DNA of 64,000 nt, taken from Rickettsiales bacterium (GTDB lineage: Bacteria > Bacteroidota > Bacteroidia > Cytophagales > Cyclobacteriaceae). How positions within the stretch are numbered: the stretch's first letter is position 1; the number at the start of each line of letters is the position of its first letter. The stretch is taken from NCBI GenBank assembly GCA_002729235.1, contig PBTY01000054.1:22210-86209 (forward strand). The letters run 5' to 3'. The notes beneath the pieces were generated by a model. The model had not been told where the DNA came from. It saw only the letters and a program-made list of their open reading frames with translations, and searched no databases. Below, one piece after another: positions 44,749-54,500 of this stretch. The position numbers and the translations under genes were made by a program.

Positions 44749-45549
44749 CTATTTCTTTTTCTTGTTGCTAGCTTTTATGGTACTCATTCCTTTTCTGGCT
44801 TCTTTCATATCATACTCGAATAGGTAGGCCAGAGAGACGGCTAGTGTATTGGAGCGATACTCAAAGTTCTCAGTATAATTAAAAAACTTGAAGTCATCAT
44901 TGTTATTAAATCCCATATTCGAATGACCGAATGTATACTTAAAATCCACCAGCAATCGTCCTCCAAAGTATAAATCAAAATAAACACCGCCCCCTAATAC
45001 CAGTGCATATTGAAACCGATTTCCTTCAGGAACAGCATAGACCCCATCCACAACATCACTCTTCGAGTTCTTAAAAACGAGTTTTCTCCACTCACTTGGA
45101 GGTTCTACAAATTCACCATCACCAGCTACCACACTGCCTGTACCTCCTAACCAATATTGTAATTTTGTACCTCCACTTACATAGTAATGGGTAGGGCCTT
45201 TATCTAAGCTCACTCTAAAAAGCGCTGGTGCCGACAGGAATGAATTCTTAACACTACTCACGGCAGAAGTCCCTACTTCTGAGTTACCTGTAAGGTTTCT
45301 TTTCTCTCGCTCATAATAAAGCTCAGTTTGTACTGAAAACATATCGCTAGCTTGATAGATCATTACTCCCCCAGCCTCAAAACTGTAGGTGGGACTTACA
45401 TTGAACGAATCAAGATATGTCGAAGCTTGATAGATGAAATTATTCCTATTCACCCCTGCTTTTGGCCCAAACCAAAACTGAGCATTTGCGGAGAACATTC
45501 CGAGCCCAAGACATGTGAAAATAACCAATCTGAAAAATTGCAAATTCAT
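44749..45549 (-). CDS. Outer-membrane beta-barrel protein (PorT/OmpW-like)
   Basis: This 266-aa protein has a signal peptide (MNLQFFRLVIFTCLGLGMFSANAQ). The mature part opens FWFGPKAGVNRNNFIYQ, the typical first strand of the Bacteroidota PorT/outer-membrane-beta-barrel domain. It continues with alternating strands (FSVQTELYYEREKRNL; FDLYFGGRLLVDFKYTFGHSNMGF; TLAVSLAYLFEYDMKEA) and ends in a Lys-rich tail (KASNKKKK). A minimal barrel of about eight strands fits the length. It probably forms a two-gene unit with the HDAC-like gene and is divergent from the PorP/SprF gene. Confidence 0.82.
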   Translation of the reverse strand: MNLQFFRLVIFTCLGLGMFSANAQFWFGPKAGVNRNNFIYQASTYLDSFNVSPTYSFEAGGVMIYQASDMFSVQTELYYEREKRNLTGNSEVGTSAVSSVKNSFLSAPALFRVSLDKGPTHYYVSGGTKLQYWLGGTGSVVAGDGEFVEPPSEWRKLVFKNSKSDVVDGVYAVPEGNRFQYALVLGGGVYFDLYFGGRLLVDFKYTFGHSNMGFNNNDDFKFFNYTENFEYRSNTLAVSLAYLFEYDMKEARKGMSTIKASNKKKK

Positions 45550-45570
45550 CTTTATTGTGAAATTTAAGTG

Positions 45571-45602
45571 TAATTATACAGAACAAGTACCTCAGTTTCA
45601 AA
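45571..45602 (-). promoter_or_regulatory. Possible promoter of the outer-membrane protein/HDAC pair
   Basis: On the minus strand TTTG (45602-45599) is followed after 20 bp by TATAATTA (45578-45571), spaced like a Bacteroidota TTTG-N19/21-TAnnTTTG promoter but with a weak -7 box. It lies about 22 bp before the ATG, inside the 238-bp divergent gap that must also hold the PorP/SprF promoter. Confidence 0.35.
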
Positions 45603-45787
45603 AGCAGAGTACTAAAAAATCCTTAAATCATTCAATGGACTTGTTTTGTGCAATTCAATAGATTATGTGTTCAAGTCCTCAAATTTCAGTATTTATTTAA
45701 TATTTTAGCTCTAGTTTAATGAATTGGCCTGTCCATCCACAATTGAGACTATAAGGTGTTAGCACGATTCATCTAGACAAACAGTGT

Positions 45788-47860
45788 ATGAAAAAATATC
45801 TTTGGGCGTCCTTTTTATTGGCACTTAATCTGATAACGGTTAGTGCTCAAGAGTTACCTATTGTTTACAATCAGTTCTTCATGAACCCGTATGTGTACAA
45901 TCCAGCATATGCTGGAGTAGAAGGTCATGCGGTTGTATTTGCAACATATAAAAATCAATGGGCAGGGATCAATGGTGCTCCTTCCGTATACAACGCCAAC
46001 TTTCACATTCCTCTAAAAGGAGGGTTAGCCTTTGGCGCCATGGCTTCCAGTAGACAAGCAGGACCTTATAACCTTAGTAGTGGGAAAGTTTCTGCCGGTT
46101 ATCTAATCAGTATCGATCGTGAGCACTTTTTCCGTTTTGGCATGTCTCTTGGTGCCGGATCCAACACACTAAACCTAAATGAAGTAGAACCAAACGACCT
46201 AACATTCAATACTCTGGTGCCCAATTCAGCATTTATGATTGGGGATGTAGGTGTAGCTTATCACTTTGGCCATTTCAATGTTGGTATATCTCTACCTAAA
46301 TTATTTGATTATCAGACATTTACTACTGAAGACGGGTTTCAGGTTACCCCAAAACCTCAGGATAATATCATGTTTAAAATGAATTATCGAGGCCACATCA
46401 ATGATGATATTGCCATAGAACCCCATGTATTGTATCGATATAACAAATTCTTACCCAATCAATACGAAGCTACAGTCATTCTTCATTTACTACATATAGT
46501 ATGGGTAGGCGGAACCTATAGACAGGATGCAGGATTCATCGGGTTAATAGGAGCTAAATTGTATGAAAAAATAGGTATTGGTTATGCCTATGAATATGGG
46601 AATCCAACAACAGCCTCCCTTCTTGGCTCTACACATGAAATACACATTGGATATCATATCGGTACTCGAAAAGAACATGCAGAACATGTCTCTTCCTTCA
46701 TCAAGAGTCATCAAAAATCTGCGGAACAGCGTGCCAAAGAGGCAGAACTTGAAAGGCAAAGACAACTTCAAGCATTGCAGCGCAGCAGACAAGCCGCTCA
46801 GCAGCAAGAAGAGGATGAAGATGCTCTCGGCTTAATTGGCGGTGCTAAAAAAGAAGAAAAACCTGACACTCACTGGAATTACGAACAAGAGAATAAACCT
46901 GTAGAGCGAGTAAACCAATTTGGCGAGACCGAGAGAGGAATCAAATTTGATCGGATCAATGAAGAAGGGAAAAAAGAAGTAGTTTTCTCCTGGTTACCTC
47001 CACCTCCACCTGGTGCAACTGAAGAGACCTATGAAATAGCGGAGCCTGGTAAAGAACCATTGATCAGAACCAAGCCTGATGGCTCAAAAGAGGCCGGAAT
47101 CAAATGGGTAAGAACTATAGATGGCACAGAAAAAGAAACACTTATTATCTGGGATGAAATACTCACAGAGGAAGAAGCTGATGAACTTGATCACAACCCA
47201 TCTACAGCACTTTCCATGGACAAAGCTGTGATCTCAATTAAATCGGATAAACCTCCGGTACAGGAACCTGTCCAAGAACCGATCGAGACTCAACCTGAAG
47301 AGGTTAAAGAGACCATTCCTGAGAAAGAAGAAGTGGTAGAAGAAGTAAAGCAACCTATTGAAGAGACCAAAGAGGTAGTAAAAGATCCTGTTATCGAAGA
47401 ACCTAAGAAGGACCCAATTGTAAAGGAACCTGAGGTAGTGGCAGAAAAAGAACCTGAAATAGTCGAGGAAAAAACACCAGAGGTTATCAAAGACACTTCG
47501 GTTGTGGTGGAGGAAGAAAAAGGTGACCCTACCCTAACGAATGATTTCCGAACAACCGAGCAATTGGCGAAATCAAATGAACATCTAGAAGTGAAGCGTG
47601 GCTCTCACATGCTCGAACTTCCAGCTGGTCATTATGTAGTAGCCGGAGTTTTTGAAGACTTCCAGAGAGCTGAAGACTTGAGTGACAAATTATTCCATAG
47701 AGGCTTCCATGATTCTAAAGTAGGTTTCTTAACGGCTCGTGGATATTATTATGTAGTGATCTTCCAATCAGACAGTCTCCTCAAGGCCAACACTGAGAAG
47801 AATAGAGTAAAAGGTATGACAGGTTTATCTGATGTTTGGGTATTAAAGGTGAATGAGTAA
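45788..47860 (+). CDS. PorP/SprF-family T9SS outer-membrane protein with C-terminal SPOR domain
   Basis: This 690-aa protein has a signal peptide (MKKYLWASFLLALNLITVSAQ) and then the PorP/SprF opening FFMNPYVYNPAYAGVEGH. A beta-barrel follows to about residue 300, ending near EIHIGYHIG. Residues about 305-345 form a charged coiled coil, then comes a linker with WLPPPPPG, and residues about 480-585 are a low-complexity Pro/Glu/Val/Lys stretch. A SPOR domain ends the protein (about 605-690: HYVVAGVFEDFQRAEDL, YYYVVIFQS), which in other proteins binds denuded septal peptidoglycan. SprF is needed for SprB export in Flavobacterium; here the protein precedes two T9SS substrates. The next gene overlaps by 8 bp. 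Confidence 0.92.
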   Translation: MKKYLWASFLLALNLITVSAQELPIVYNQFFMNPYVYNPAYAGVEGHAVVFATYKNQWAGINGAPSVYNANFHIPLKGGLAFGAMASSRQAGPYNLSSGKVSAGYLISIDREHFFRFGMSLGAGSNTLNLNEVEPNDLTFNTLVPNSAFMIGDVGVAYHFGHFNVGISLPKLFDYQTFTTEDGFQVTPKPQDNIMFKMNYRGHINDDIAIEPHVLYRYNKFLPNQYEATVILHLLHIVWVGGTYRQDAGFIGLIGAKLYEKIGIGYAYEYGNPTTASLLGSTHEIHIGYHIGTRKEHAEHVSSFIKSHQKSAEQRAKEAELERQRQLQALQRSRQAAQQQEEDEDALGLIGGAKKEEKPDTHWNYEQENKPVERVNQFGETERGIKFDRINEEGKKEVVFSWLPPPPPGATEETYEIAEPGKEPLIRTKPDGSKEAGIKWVRTIDGTEKETLIIWDEILTEEEADELDHNPSTALSMDKAVISIKSDKPPVQEPVQEPIETQPEEVKETIPEKEEVVEEVKQPIEETKEVVKDPVIEEPKKDPIVKEPEVVAEKEPEIVEEKTPEVIKDTSVVVEEEKGDPTLTNDFRTTEQLAKSNEHLEVKRGSHMLELPAGHYVVAGVFEDFQRAEDLSDKLFHRGFHDSKVGFLTARGYYYVVIFQSDSLLKANTEKNRVKGMTGLSDVWVLKVNE

Positions 47861-50800
47861 GATGAAAAAGTTAATCACATTATTAGCTATAGGGTTAAGT
47901 GCCAGCCTCGCATTTGCTCAGCAAAGGCCAGTTATTACCGGATTTGATAAACCATCAACTACAGTAGGTGAAACAATTGTAATCAGTGGATCCAACTTTC
48001 CTACCTCTACAGCAAGTCTTCAGGTGAACTTTGGCTCTGGAAAAGCGAATGTAGTTTCTACATCGGCCACAGAGATACGAGCGACAGTTCCTGCTACGGC
48101 CACCTACGGTCCTATTGCGGTAACTGATCTTTCATCTGGATTAGTCGGATATTCCAGCCAGTATTTTACCCTGAGTTTTGGTGGAAGCTCATTCGATACT
48201 GATGCATTGGATACGCGATTAGACTTTGCCACTAACCAGCAAAACACCTATGACTTATGTAATTGCGATTTTAATGGAGATGGGCTCTTGGATGTAGCCA
48301 TAGCAAACAATAGTTCTGCAAATGTCAGTGTGTTCCAAAATGTTTCAACTGTTAGCACTTCGAATTTTGTACAAGTTACAAGCATCAATACTATCGACAA
48401 TAATCTAAAGCCAGTTAATACGGTAGCCACAGAATGCTTTGACTTAAACGGCGATGGCCTCCCAGATTTGGTATTTTCGTCCGAAGAACGTACCTCAAAA
48501 CAAATTTTCATTTATGAGAACACAAGTTCAGGAGGAACCATTTCATTTAATCCCCTGACTCCTTTTGCTTTACCTCTCGATAATGATGGAAACTCTTTAG
48601 GTCCCCGTGTTTTCAAGTTAAGTGATCTTGATTTGGACGGAAAACCAGAAATTATAGTTAGTCAAACAGCAAACTTCATTAATGAGATTTTCATATATAG
48701 AAACACTAGTAATGGGGGCATTAGTTTTGACTCATCAAACCCTATTCGAATTGCTGTAACCGGCGCAAACAAGACAGGTACTCTTGATATTGCTGACTTA
48801 GATAATGATCAATTGCCAGACATAGTGACGGCTCCGTATGCCTCTGCCTCTTCAAGGGTATTTATTTTAAAAAATAGTAGTATCAATGGCAGTATTAGTT
48901 TTGGTTCTACGACTACCCTTAGCACTTCCGCAACCTGGCTTAACATCCAGTTAGCAGATATTAATAACGATGGGTTCAATGACATAGTTTACAATAGCAC
49001 AAGCGCCGTAAGAATAGCATTGAATAGTGGAACAACTGGAAATTTTAATTTTTCAGCTTCGGATGAAAGTAGTTTCAGTGTCCCTGGAGCATTTGGACTA
49101 GCTGCAGGTGACATCAATGGTGATGGAAATATTGACATTGCTGTTTCTTCTACTGCTAACAATATTACTATTCTTGAGAATTTAGGAACTAGTACACCCT
49201 CACCCTCTTTCACCATTAGTAGTGTTTCAACAGACTTCAATACAAGAAATGTTCAAATAGCTGATTATAATGGAGATGCCAAACCTGATATTGGATTTAC
49301 ACACAGAAGTGAAGATACCGCGTTCGGGTTCTTCTCTGTCCTTATTAATAGAAACTGTATAAGTCCAGTTATCTCACCATCCGGGCTCACGTTTTGTACG
49401 GGCTCTCCATTTACGCTAGAAGCTACTAACTCCATCAACACGACTTATAATTGGACAACCAGTGGAGATGTGACATTACAATCTCAAACAGGCAATGAAG
49501 CCACCTTTGTGGTAAACTCTGGCACATCGGCCACCATTACAGTTGGTATTACTACAACCGATGGGAGTTGTACAACTAGCAAGGAAGAAACATTCACCTT
49601 GACGGGTGGCACCCCTCCTGCTGCTCCAACTATCACCAATAGTAACGCCGGCACAATCTGTGCTGGGACAGAATTCACATTAAGTGCTCCATCAGGACAA
49701 GAAGAGTACCTATGGACCTATCCTGATGGCACAACCGCTTCGACTGAAACGATCACAATATCAGATGCAAGTGTAAACAACGCAGGTGATTACACTTTAA
49801 GAATCAAACCCGCCGGTGGATGTTACAGCAATGTTGGATCTCTGAGCGTATCCGTAGACCAACCGCCAATAATCTCTATTGCCAATACAGGTGAAGATCT
49901 GGTATGTGCGAACAGCAGCACAACATTACAGGTTCCAGACTATACTGGTTACAGTTATCAATGGAAGTCTGGTGGCTCCAATGTGGGAACTGACTCAAAT
50001 ACCTTATCAGTGTCCAGTACTGGTGATTATACAGTAACCATTACTTCCGAAACAACTGGTTGTAGTTTTACTTCTGCGTCACAGTCCATTACAAGCTATT
50101 CAGTACCCTCGCCATCGATTTCAGTTGCTAGTGAAATTTGTACCGATGTGGCCCTTTCATTTGATGCTTCAGCTAGTACTGGACAGACTGGAGCTACACT
50201 AGCTTATTCCTGGGACTTTGGTGATGGGTCCTCTGGGACTGGCGTTTCTCCCACCCATGCCTATTCCAACGCCGGTGATTTCACGGTAACACTTACAACC
50301 AGTTATTCAGATCTAAACTCGTGCTCTTCCAGCACTACACAAGTCATTACAGTGTCTAATCCACCATCCAACAATGATATTATCGGGTTGATTTCTCCGA
50401 ACCCATTAACAACTGAAAAATGTCCTGAAGACGCTCTCACTTTAACGTTACCTTCGGGATATCAATCTTATTCCTGGTCGTTTAACGGTTCCGAAGTGAG
50501 TACCTCTAATACAGTGGATGTAACGACCAACACGAATCAAGATGCAGTGGATGTAACACTAGATGTGGTTACCGATATTGGTTGTACCGTAGAGAATACA
50601 GTGGTAACCGTCAATAATTTTGCAAACTCTGGATTTGACTTCTCCTCTCCCTCTGGAACATTTGTAAATGATTCACTAGAGCTCACTGAAAATGCTAATC
50701 TGGTAAGTGTTACAGTGTCAAATGGAACAGATTTTTCCTGGTCACCTGCAGACCTGTTGGATGCAACCTCCGGTACCACAGTCACAGTATATCCAAGAAA

Positions 50801-51161
50801 TAGAGTCTCTGTGCTTACAGTAACTGGAACTGATAATGCTGGATGTACCAACACTTCAGATGTCACAATCATTACTCCAGGTGTAATTGCAAGAAAATCT
50901 TTTTCACCAAATGGAGATGGCATAGGCTATGAATGTTGGGAGATATTGAACTCAGATAATCTGCAAGGATGTGCCGTCTATATCTATGACGAAAAAGGAA
51001 GTATTGTGTTGAAAGCTAATAGTCCGTTTACTGACAATTGTGTTTGGAATGGCAACGTAAATAATGGAAGCACCCCAGCTCCTGCAGGAGTTTATTACTT
51101 TGTCTTCAAGTGTGAGGACTCATCATTAAATCAAACTGGCTCAATACTATTAGCACGATAA
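47853..51161 (+). CDS. T9SS type B-sorted secreted protein with IPT/TIG, VCBS and PKD-like domains
   Basis: This 1102-aa protein has a signal peptide (KKLITLLAIGLSASLAFAQ). The start may be 47853 or the in-frame ATG at 47862, which gives the more typical MKK opening. Domains in order: IPT/TIG (about 26-108), FG-GAP/VCBS repeats with DxNxDGxxD calcium-binding loops (about 120-500: CDFNGDGLLDVAIANN, DLDLDGKPEIIVSQ), PKD/Ig-like domains (about 500-1000, including YSWDFGDGSSGTG), and a gliding-motility-associated type B sorting domain (about 1010-1102: KSFSPNGDGIGYECWEIL, PAGVYYFVFKC). It is cell-surface or released and is translationally coupled to the PorP/SprF gene, which likely helps its export or anchoring. 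Confidence 0.93.
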   Translation: MSKMKKLITLLAIGLSASLAFAQQRPVITGFDKPSTTVGETIVISGSNFPTSTASLQVNFGSGKANVVSTSATEIRATVPATATYGPIAVTDLSSGLVGYSSQYFTLSFGGSSFDTDALDTRLDFATNQQNTYDLCNCDFNGDGLLDVAIANNSSANVSVFQNVSTVSTSNFVQVTSINTIDNNLKPVNTVATECFDLNGDGLPDLVFSSEERTSKQIFIYENTSSGGTISFNPLTPFALPLDNDGNSLGPRVFKLSDLDLDGKPEIIVSQTANFINEIFIYRNTSNGGISFDSSNPIRIAVTGANKTGTLDIADLDNDQLPDIVTAPYASASSRVFILKNSSINGSISFGSTTTLSTSATWLNIQLADINNDGFNDIVYNSTSAVRIALNSGTTGNFNFSASDESSFSVPGAFGLAAGDINGDGNIDIAVSSTANNITILENLGTSTPSPSFTISSVSTDFNTRNVQIADYNGDAKPDIGFTHRSEDTAFGFFSVLINRNCISPVISPSGLTFCTGSPFTLEATNSINTTYNWTTSGDVTLQSQTGNEATFVVNSGTSATITVGITTTDGSCTTSKEETFTLTGGTPPAAPTITNSNAGTICAGTEFTLSAPSGQEEYLWTYPDGTTASTETITISDASVNNAGDYTLRIKPAGGCYSNVGSLSVSVDQPPIISIANTGEDLVCANSSTTLQVPDYTGYSYQWKSGGSNVGTDSNTLSVSSTGDYTVTITSETTGCSFTSASQSITSYSVPSPSISVASEICTDVALSFDASASTGQTGATLAYSWDFGDGSSGTGVSPTHAYSNAGDFTVTLTTSYSDLNSCSSSTTQVITVSNPPSNNDIIGLISPNPLTTEKCPEDALTLTLPSGYQSYSWSFNGSEVSTSNTVDVTTNTNQDAVDVTLDVVTDIGCTVENTVVTVNNFANSGFDFSSPSGTFVNDSLELTENANLVSVTVSNGTDFSWSPADLLDATSGTTVTVYPRNRVSVLTVTGTDNAGCTNTSDVTIITPGVIARKSFSPNGDGIGYECWEILNSDNLQGCAVYIYDEKGSIVLKANSPFTDNCVWNGNVNNGSTPAPAGVYYFVFKCEDSSLNQTGSILLAR

Positions 51162-51526
51162 ATGACCCATCAATAATTCTAGATGGTGACCAAATCACAC
51201 CGTTTGAGTCAAAAAAAGTAGTTTTTGAGAATTATTTTAAAATATTTTTGGATGTTCATTTTCATCGAATTATAGCTTCGAAATGGAAGTTCGTCGAAAT
51301 AGAACAAATTAGATTTATTATAATTCGAATACAAGATTTAATTTATTTAAGATCATTAACTTCAAATAGTTCTATTTTTTATAGATATAATTATGTTTGA
51401 AGATTTTTATTAAATTTGCTTTGTCGATTTAATCTTTTGGTTTTCTACCTGTTTATGTAGATTGCCTATAGGGTTACTTGTACCGTTCAAATGGTATGTA
51501 TGGATAGATTTATCACCTCAACAAAT
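51162..51526 (+). other. Gene-free leader region before the SprB-like gene
   Basis: This 365-bp stretch holds no convincing ORF. Near its start TCAAAAA (51209-51215) can pair with TTTTTGA (51222-51228), a weak AT-only hairpin. TAAATTTG at 51411-51418 fits the Bacteroidota -7 consensus TAnnTTTG, but no TTTG lies at the expected -33 distance. If it is used, the leader of the giant gene would be about 100 nt. The rest is AT-rich with no other structure that I could see. Confidence 0.4.
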
Positions 51527-54500
51527 ATGAAAAGTTACCAGGTTAGAATTTTTGTTACCACCTTACTATTAAGCCTTGGATTCACCGCGCATAGCCAAGT
51601 CGAAATTTGTGGCAACGGAATTGACGATGATGGCGATGGATACATCGACTGTTATGACAATAGTTGTTCAGGAGATGCCAGCTGTGATGATTTCTATGTA
51701 GGAAACGCTGTATTCTGTCAAGAAGAGCCTACCTCCAATCCTGCTTTCAAAATGAAGCTACAATGGGGGTCAGCTAATCAAACGGCAGACAGTTATGGTA
51801 CTCCAATGATCGGTGATATTGACGGTAATGGTATTCCTGAGGTGATAACTGTCAACTGGTTGCAACAGAAAATGTACATCCTTGATGGTGCTACTGGTAA
51901 TACACTTAACACAATCAATGTGCCTTTTGATCCATTATACCAACCTGCGATTGGAGATGTGATGGATGATGAATGTGCCTGGATATTCGTTACCGAGTTG
52001 GATAGAAGTAGCCTGGCTAATAGCTATACCATTAATGCCTACGACTGTAATGGCACATTACAATGGACAGAAGATGCAACCAAGTCATATGGTCCAGGTA
52101 TTCCTAACCTCGCCGACTTTAACCAGGATGGTGTTCCTGAATTGTATTACAAAAACGAAATTAGAAATGCTCAAACTGGAGCATTATTAGTTGCTGGAAC
52201 TGGTGGAACTTATGACTGGTATTATGAAGTAGCCTTTGGTACTTTGGCGCTGGACATTCTTCCGGATGCTGCTTGTGCTGATTGTAGTGGCCTGGAACTG
52301 ATAACAGGAAGTAAAATATACTCCGTAAATATCTCCTCTGGAACGATCACAGAACAACGTGACATGGATGACATCCTGAACGCCATGGGAGAATCAGATT
52401 ATGAGTTTAGATATTATAGAACTACACTTTCTGCTGCAGATTACAATTTGGATGGTAACGTTGACTTAGTTTTCCCTGGTGCAATTGATAACGCCAGTGG
52501 TAATCCTCAGACAACCGTCTTTATGTGGGATGTTGCAAATGGGACTGTAGACTTCTATCAGGACTCCGGCAACAACTGGGATCGAGGTACCGGTCGAATA
52601 AACCTTGCCGATATTGATAATGATGGGCAAATGAATGCTGTATATGTCTCTGGTGAACAGCTCTATGCCCTCGACGAGAATTTGGACTTTCAATGGTCCA
52701 TAGGAATTAAAGAGACTTCTTCAGGGTTCACAGGGTGTACCCTTTTCGACTTTAATGGCGATGGTGCTTATGAAATCATCTATCGAAGTGAAGAGTCTAT
52801 TTTGGTTATTTCAACTCCTGAATCTGACCCGACGAATCCAGTGATATCATCAGAGTCAAGAGCCTGTGTATCTCGTACTGCTGAGGAATATCCGGTAGTT
52901 GCTGACGTGGATGGAGATGGAGCAAGTGAGATATGCGTTACATGTACATTCAGTGATGCAACCAATATTGATGGTGGAAACTGGACCAACACACAATATT
53001 CACATGTAAGAGTATTTGAAGCAGACGGTGAAGTATGGCAACCGTCTCGTTCCGTTTGGAACCAACATGCTTACTTCAATGTCAACGTAAATGATGACCT
53101 GACAATCCCAGCTGTACAGCAAGACCACACCCGTATTTTTGGAACGGTAGATTGTATTACTGGAGATCCTCGGGATGTAAGACCTTTGAACGGATTCCTA
53201 AATCAATCAACAATTATCGGTGAGGACGGATGTCCATCATATGTATCTCCAGATATAAACCTACTAGGCAACATCACTTCAACCATGTCAATTTGTCCAG
53301 ATAATACCTTTGAGGTGACATTTGACATTTCGAATGAAGGTGATACAGATATATCAGGCAACCTTCCAATTACGTTCTACGATGGAGATCCAGAAGTTGC
53401 TGGTTCAACACAATTAAACACTCAAATCTATACCCTGAACAACCTTCAAGTTGGTAATAGTGTAACGGTGACATTAGAGGTTGAAGGATCCGGTGGTGAC
53501 TTTGACTTGTATATTTCCTTGAATGATTACGGTGGAACTCCTCCTATCACACCAGGAAGTAGTGCTGGTATCGTAGAATGTGATGCAAACAACAATATTG
53601 GTTCAACTCCTGTAACGTATACTCCTTTTGCTCTGGAGGTCAACAAACTAAATGATAATAGAAAATGTGATGACACCAAACCAAATAATGGTGAAGCAGA
53701 AGCCTATTTTGAAGGAACGGTAGCTGGTGGAACTCAGACCATTTGGTTTGAAGATTTTGCTGATTTATCTACAGGTACCACAAACGATAATACTGGAAAT
53801 ACAGAGTGGTCATCAACTAGAGATGCCAGCTATACTCCTAATTTCTATGGTGTAGGTACCTCATTTGGAGATAAGTCTTTCGAGGCAGAGAAATCTGGTG
53901 GAGATTTTGAGAATGGATCAGTGGATTGGACATCTGAGTCAATCGACATTAGTAGCTATTCCGATATCCAGGTCACTGTTGATTTATTCTCAAATGATAA
54001 TTGTGATGGTGCCTTCAGTAATAAGAGAAAAGATCGCATAAGGTTCTGGTATAACTTGGATGGAGCTGGAGATGTCCTTTTGACCGATGGGGATCAATAT
54101 GGAGATTTTGATTATGTACAAGCAAGTGTTTCTGGTCTGAATGGATCCAGCTTGGTCTTAAAAGCCAAAATTCATACCTCAAGTAGTAATGAAATTATGG
54201 CCTTTGACAATGTCAGAGTTCAAGGTGAGTCTGGGGATATCACTAAGAAATTCACCGAATCTGACGGTTATACCTTTAATTGGTACAATCAAAACGATTT
54301 CTCCTCAATCCTTTACACGGGTAGCACCTATTCCACGATGGATGCTGGCACGTATTCTGTAGTAGGTTATTACGCTGCATCAAACTGTTACTCAGACACC
54401 TTAGATGTGACTATTAACGCCATTACCCCAACATTTGATGTAATGGTTTATGAAATATCAGAAGTTACTGATTGTACTTCACCAAACGGCCAAATTGGTG

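Noticed and set aside
50537..50923. 128-aa frame on the - strand
   Set aside because: Antisense to the type B-sorted protein; Val/Ser/Thr-rich shadow of Thr/Asp-rich coding sequence, as are other minus-strand frames between 47.3 and 63.8 kb.
51209..51228. TCAAAAA/TTTTTGA hairpin as terminator of the type B-sorted protein gene
   Set aside because: Only one G-C pair; too weak to call a terminator, so it is mentioned only in the gene-free region entry.
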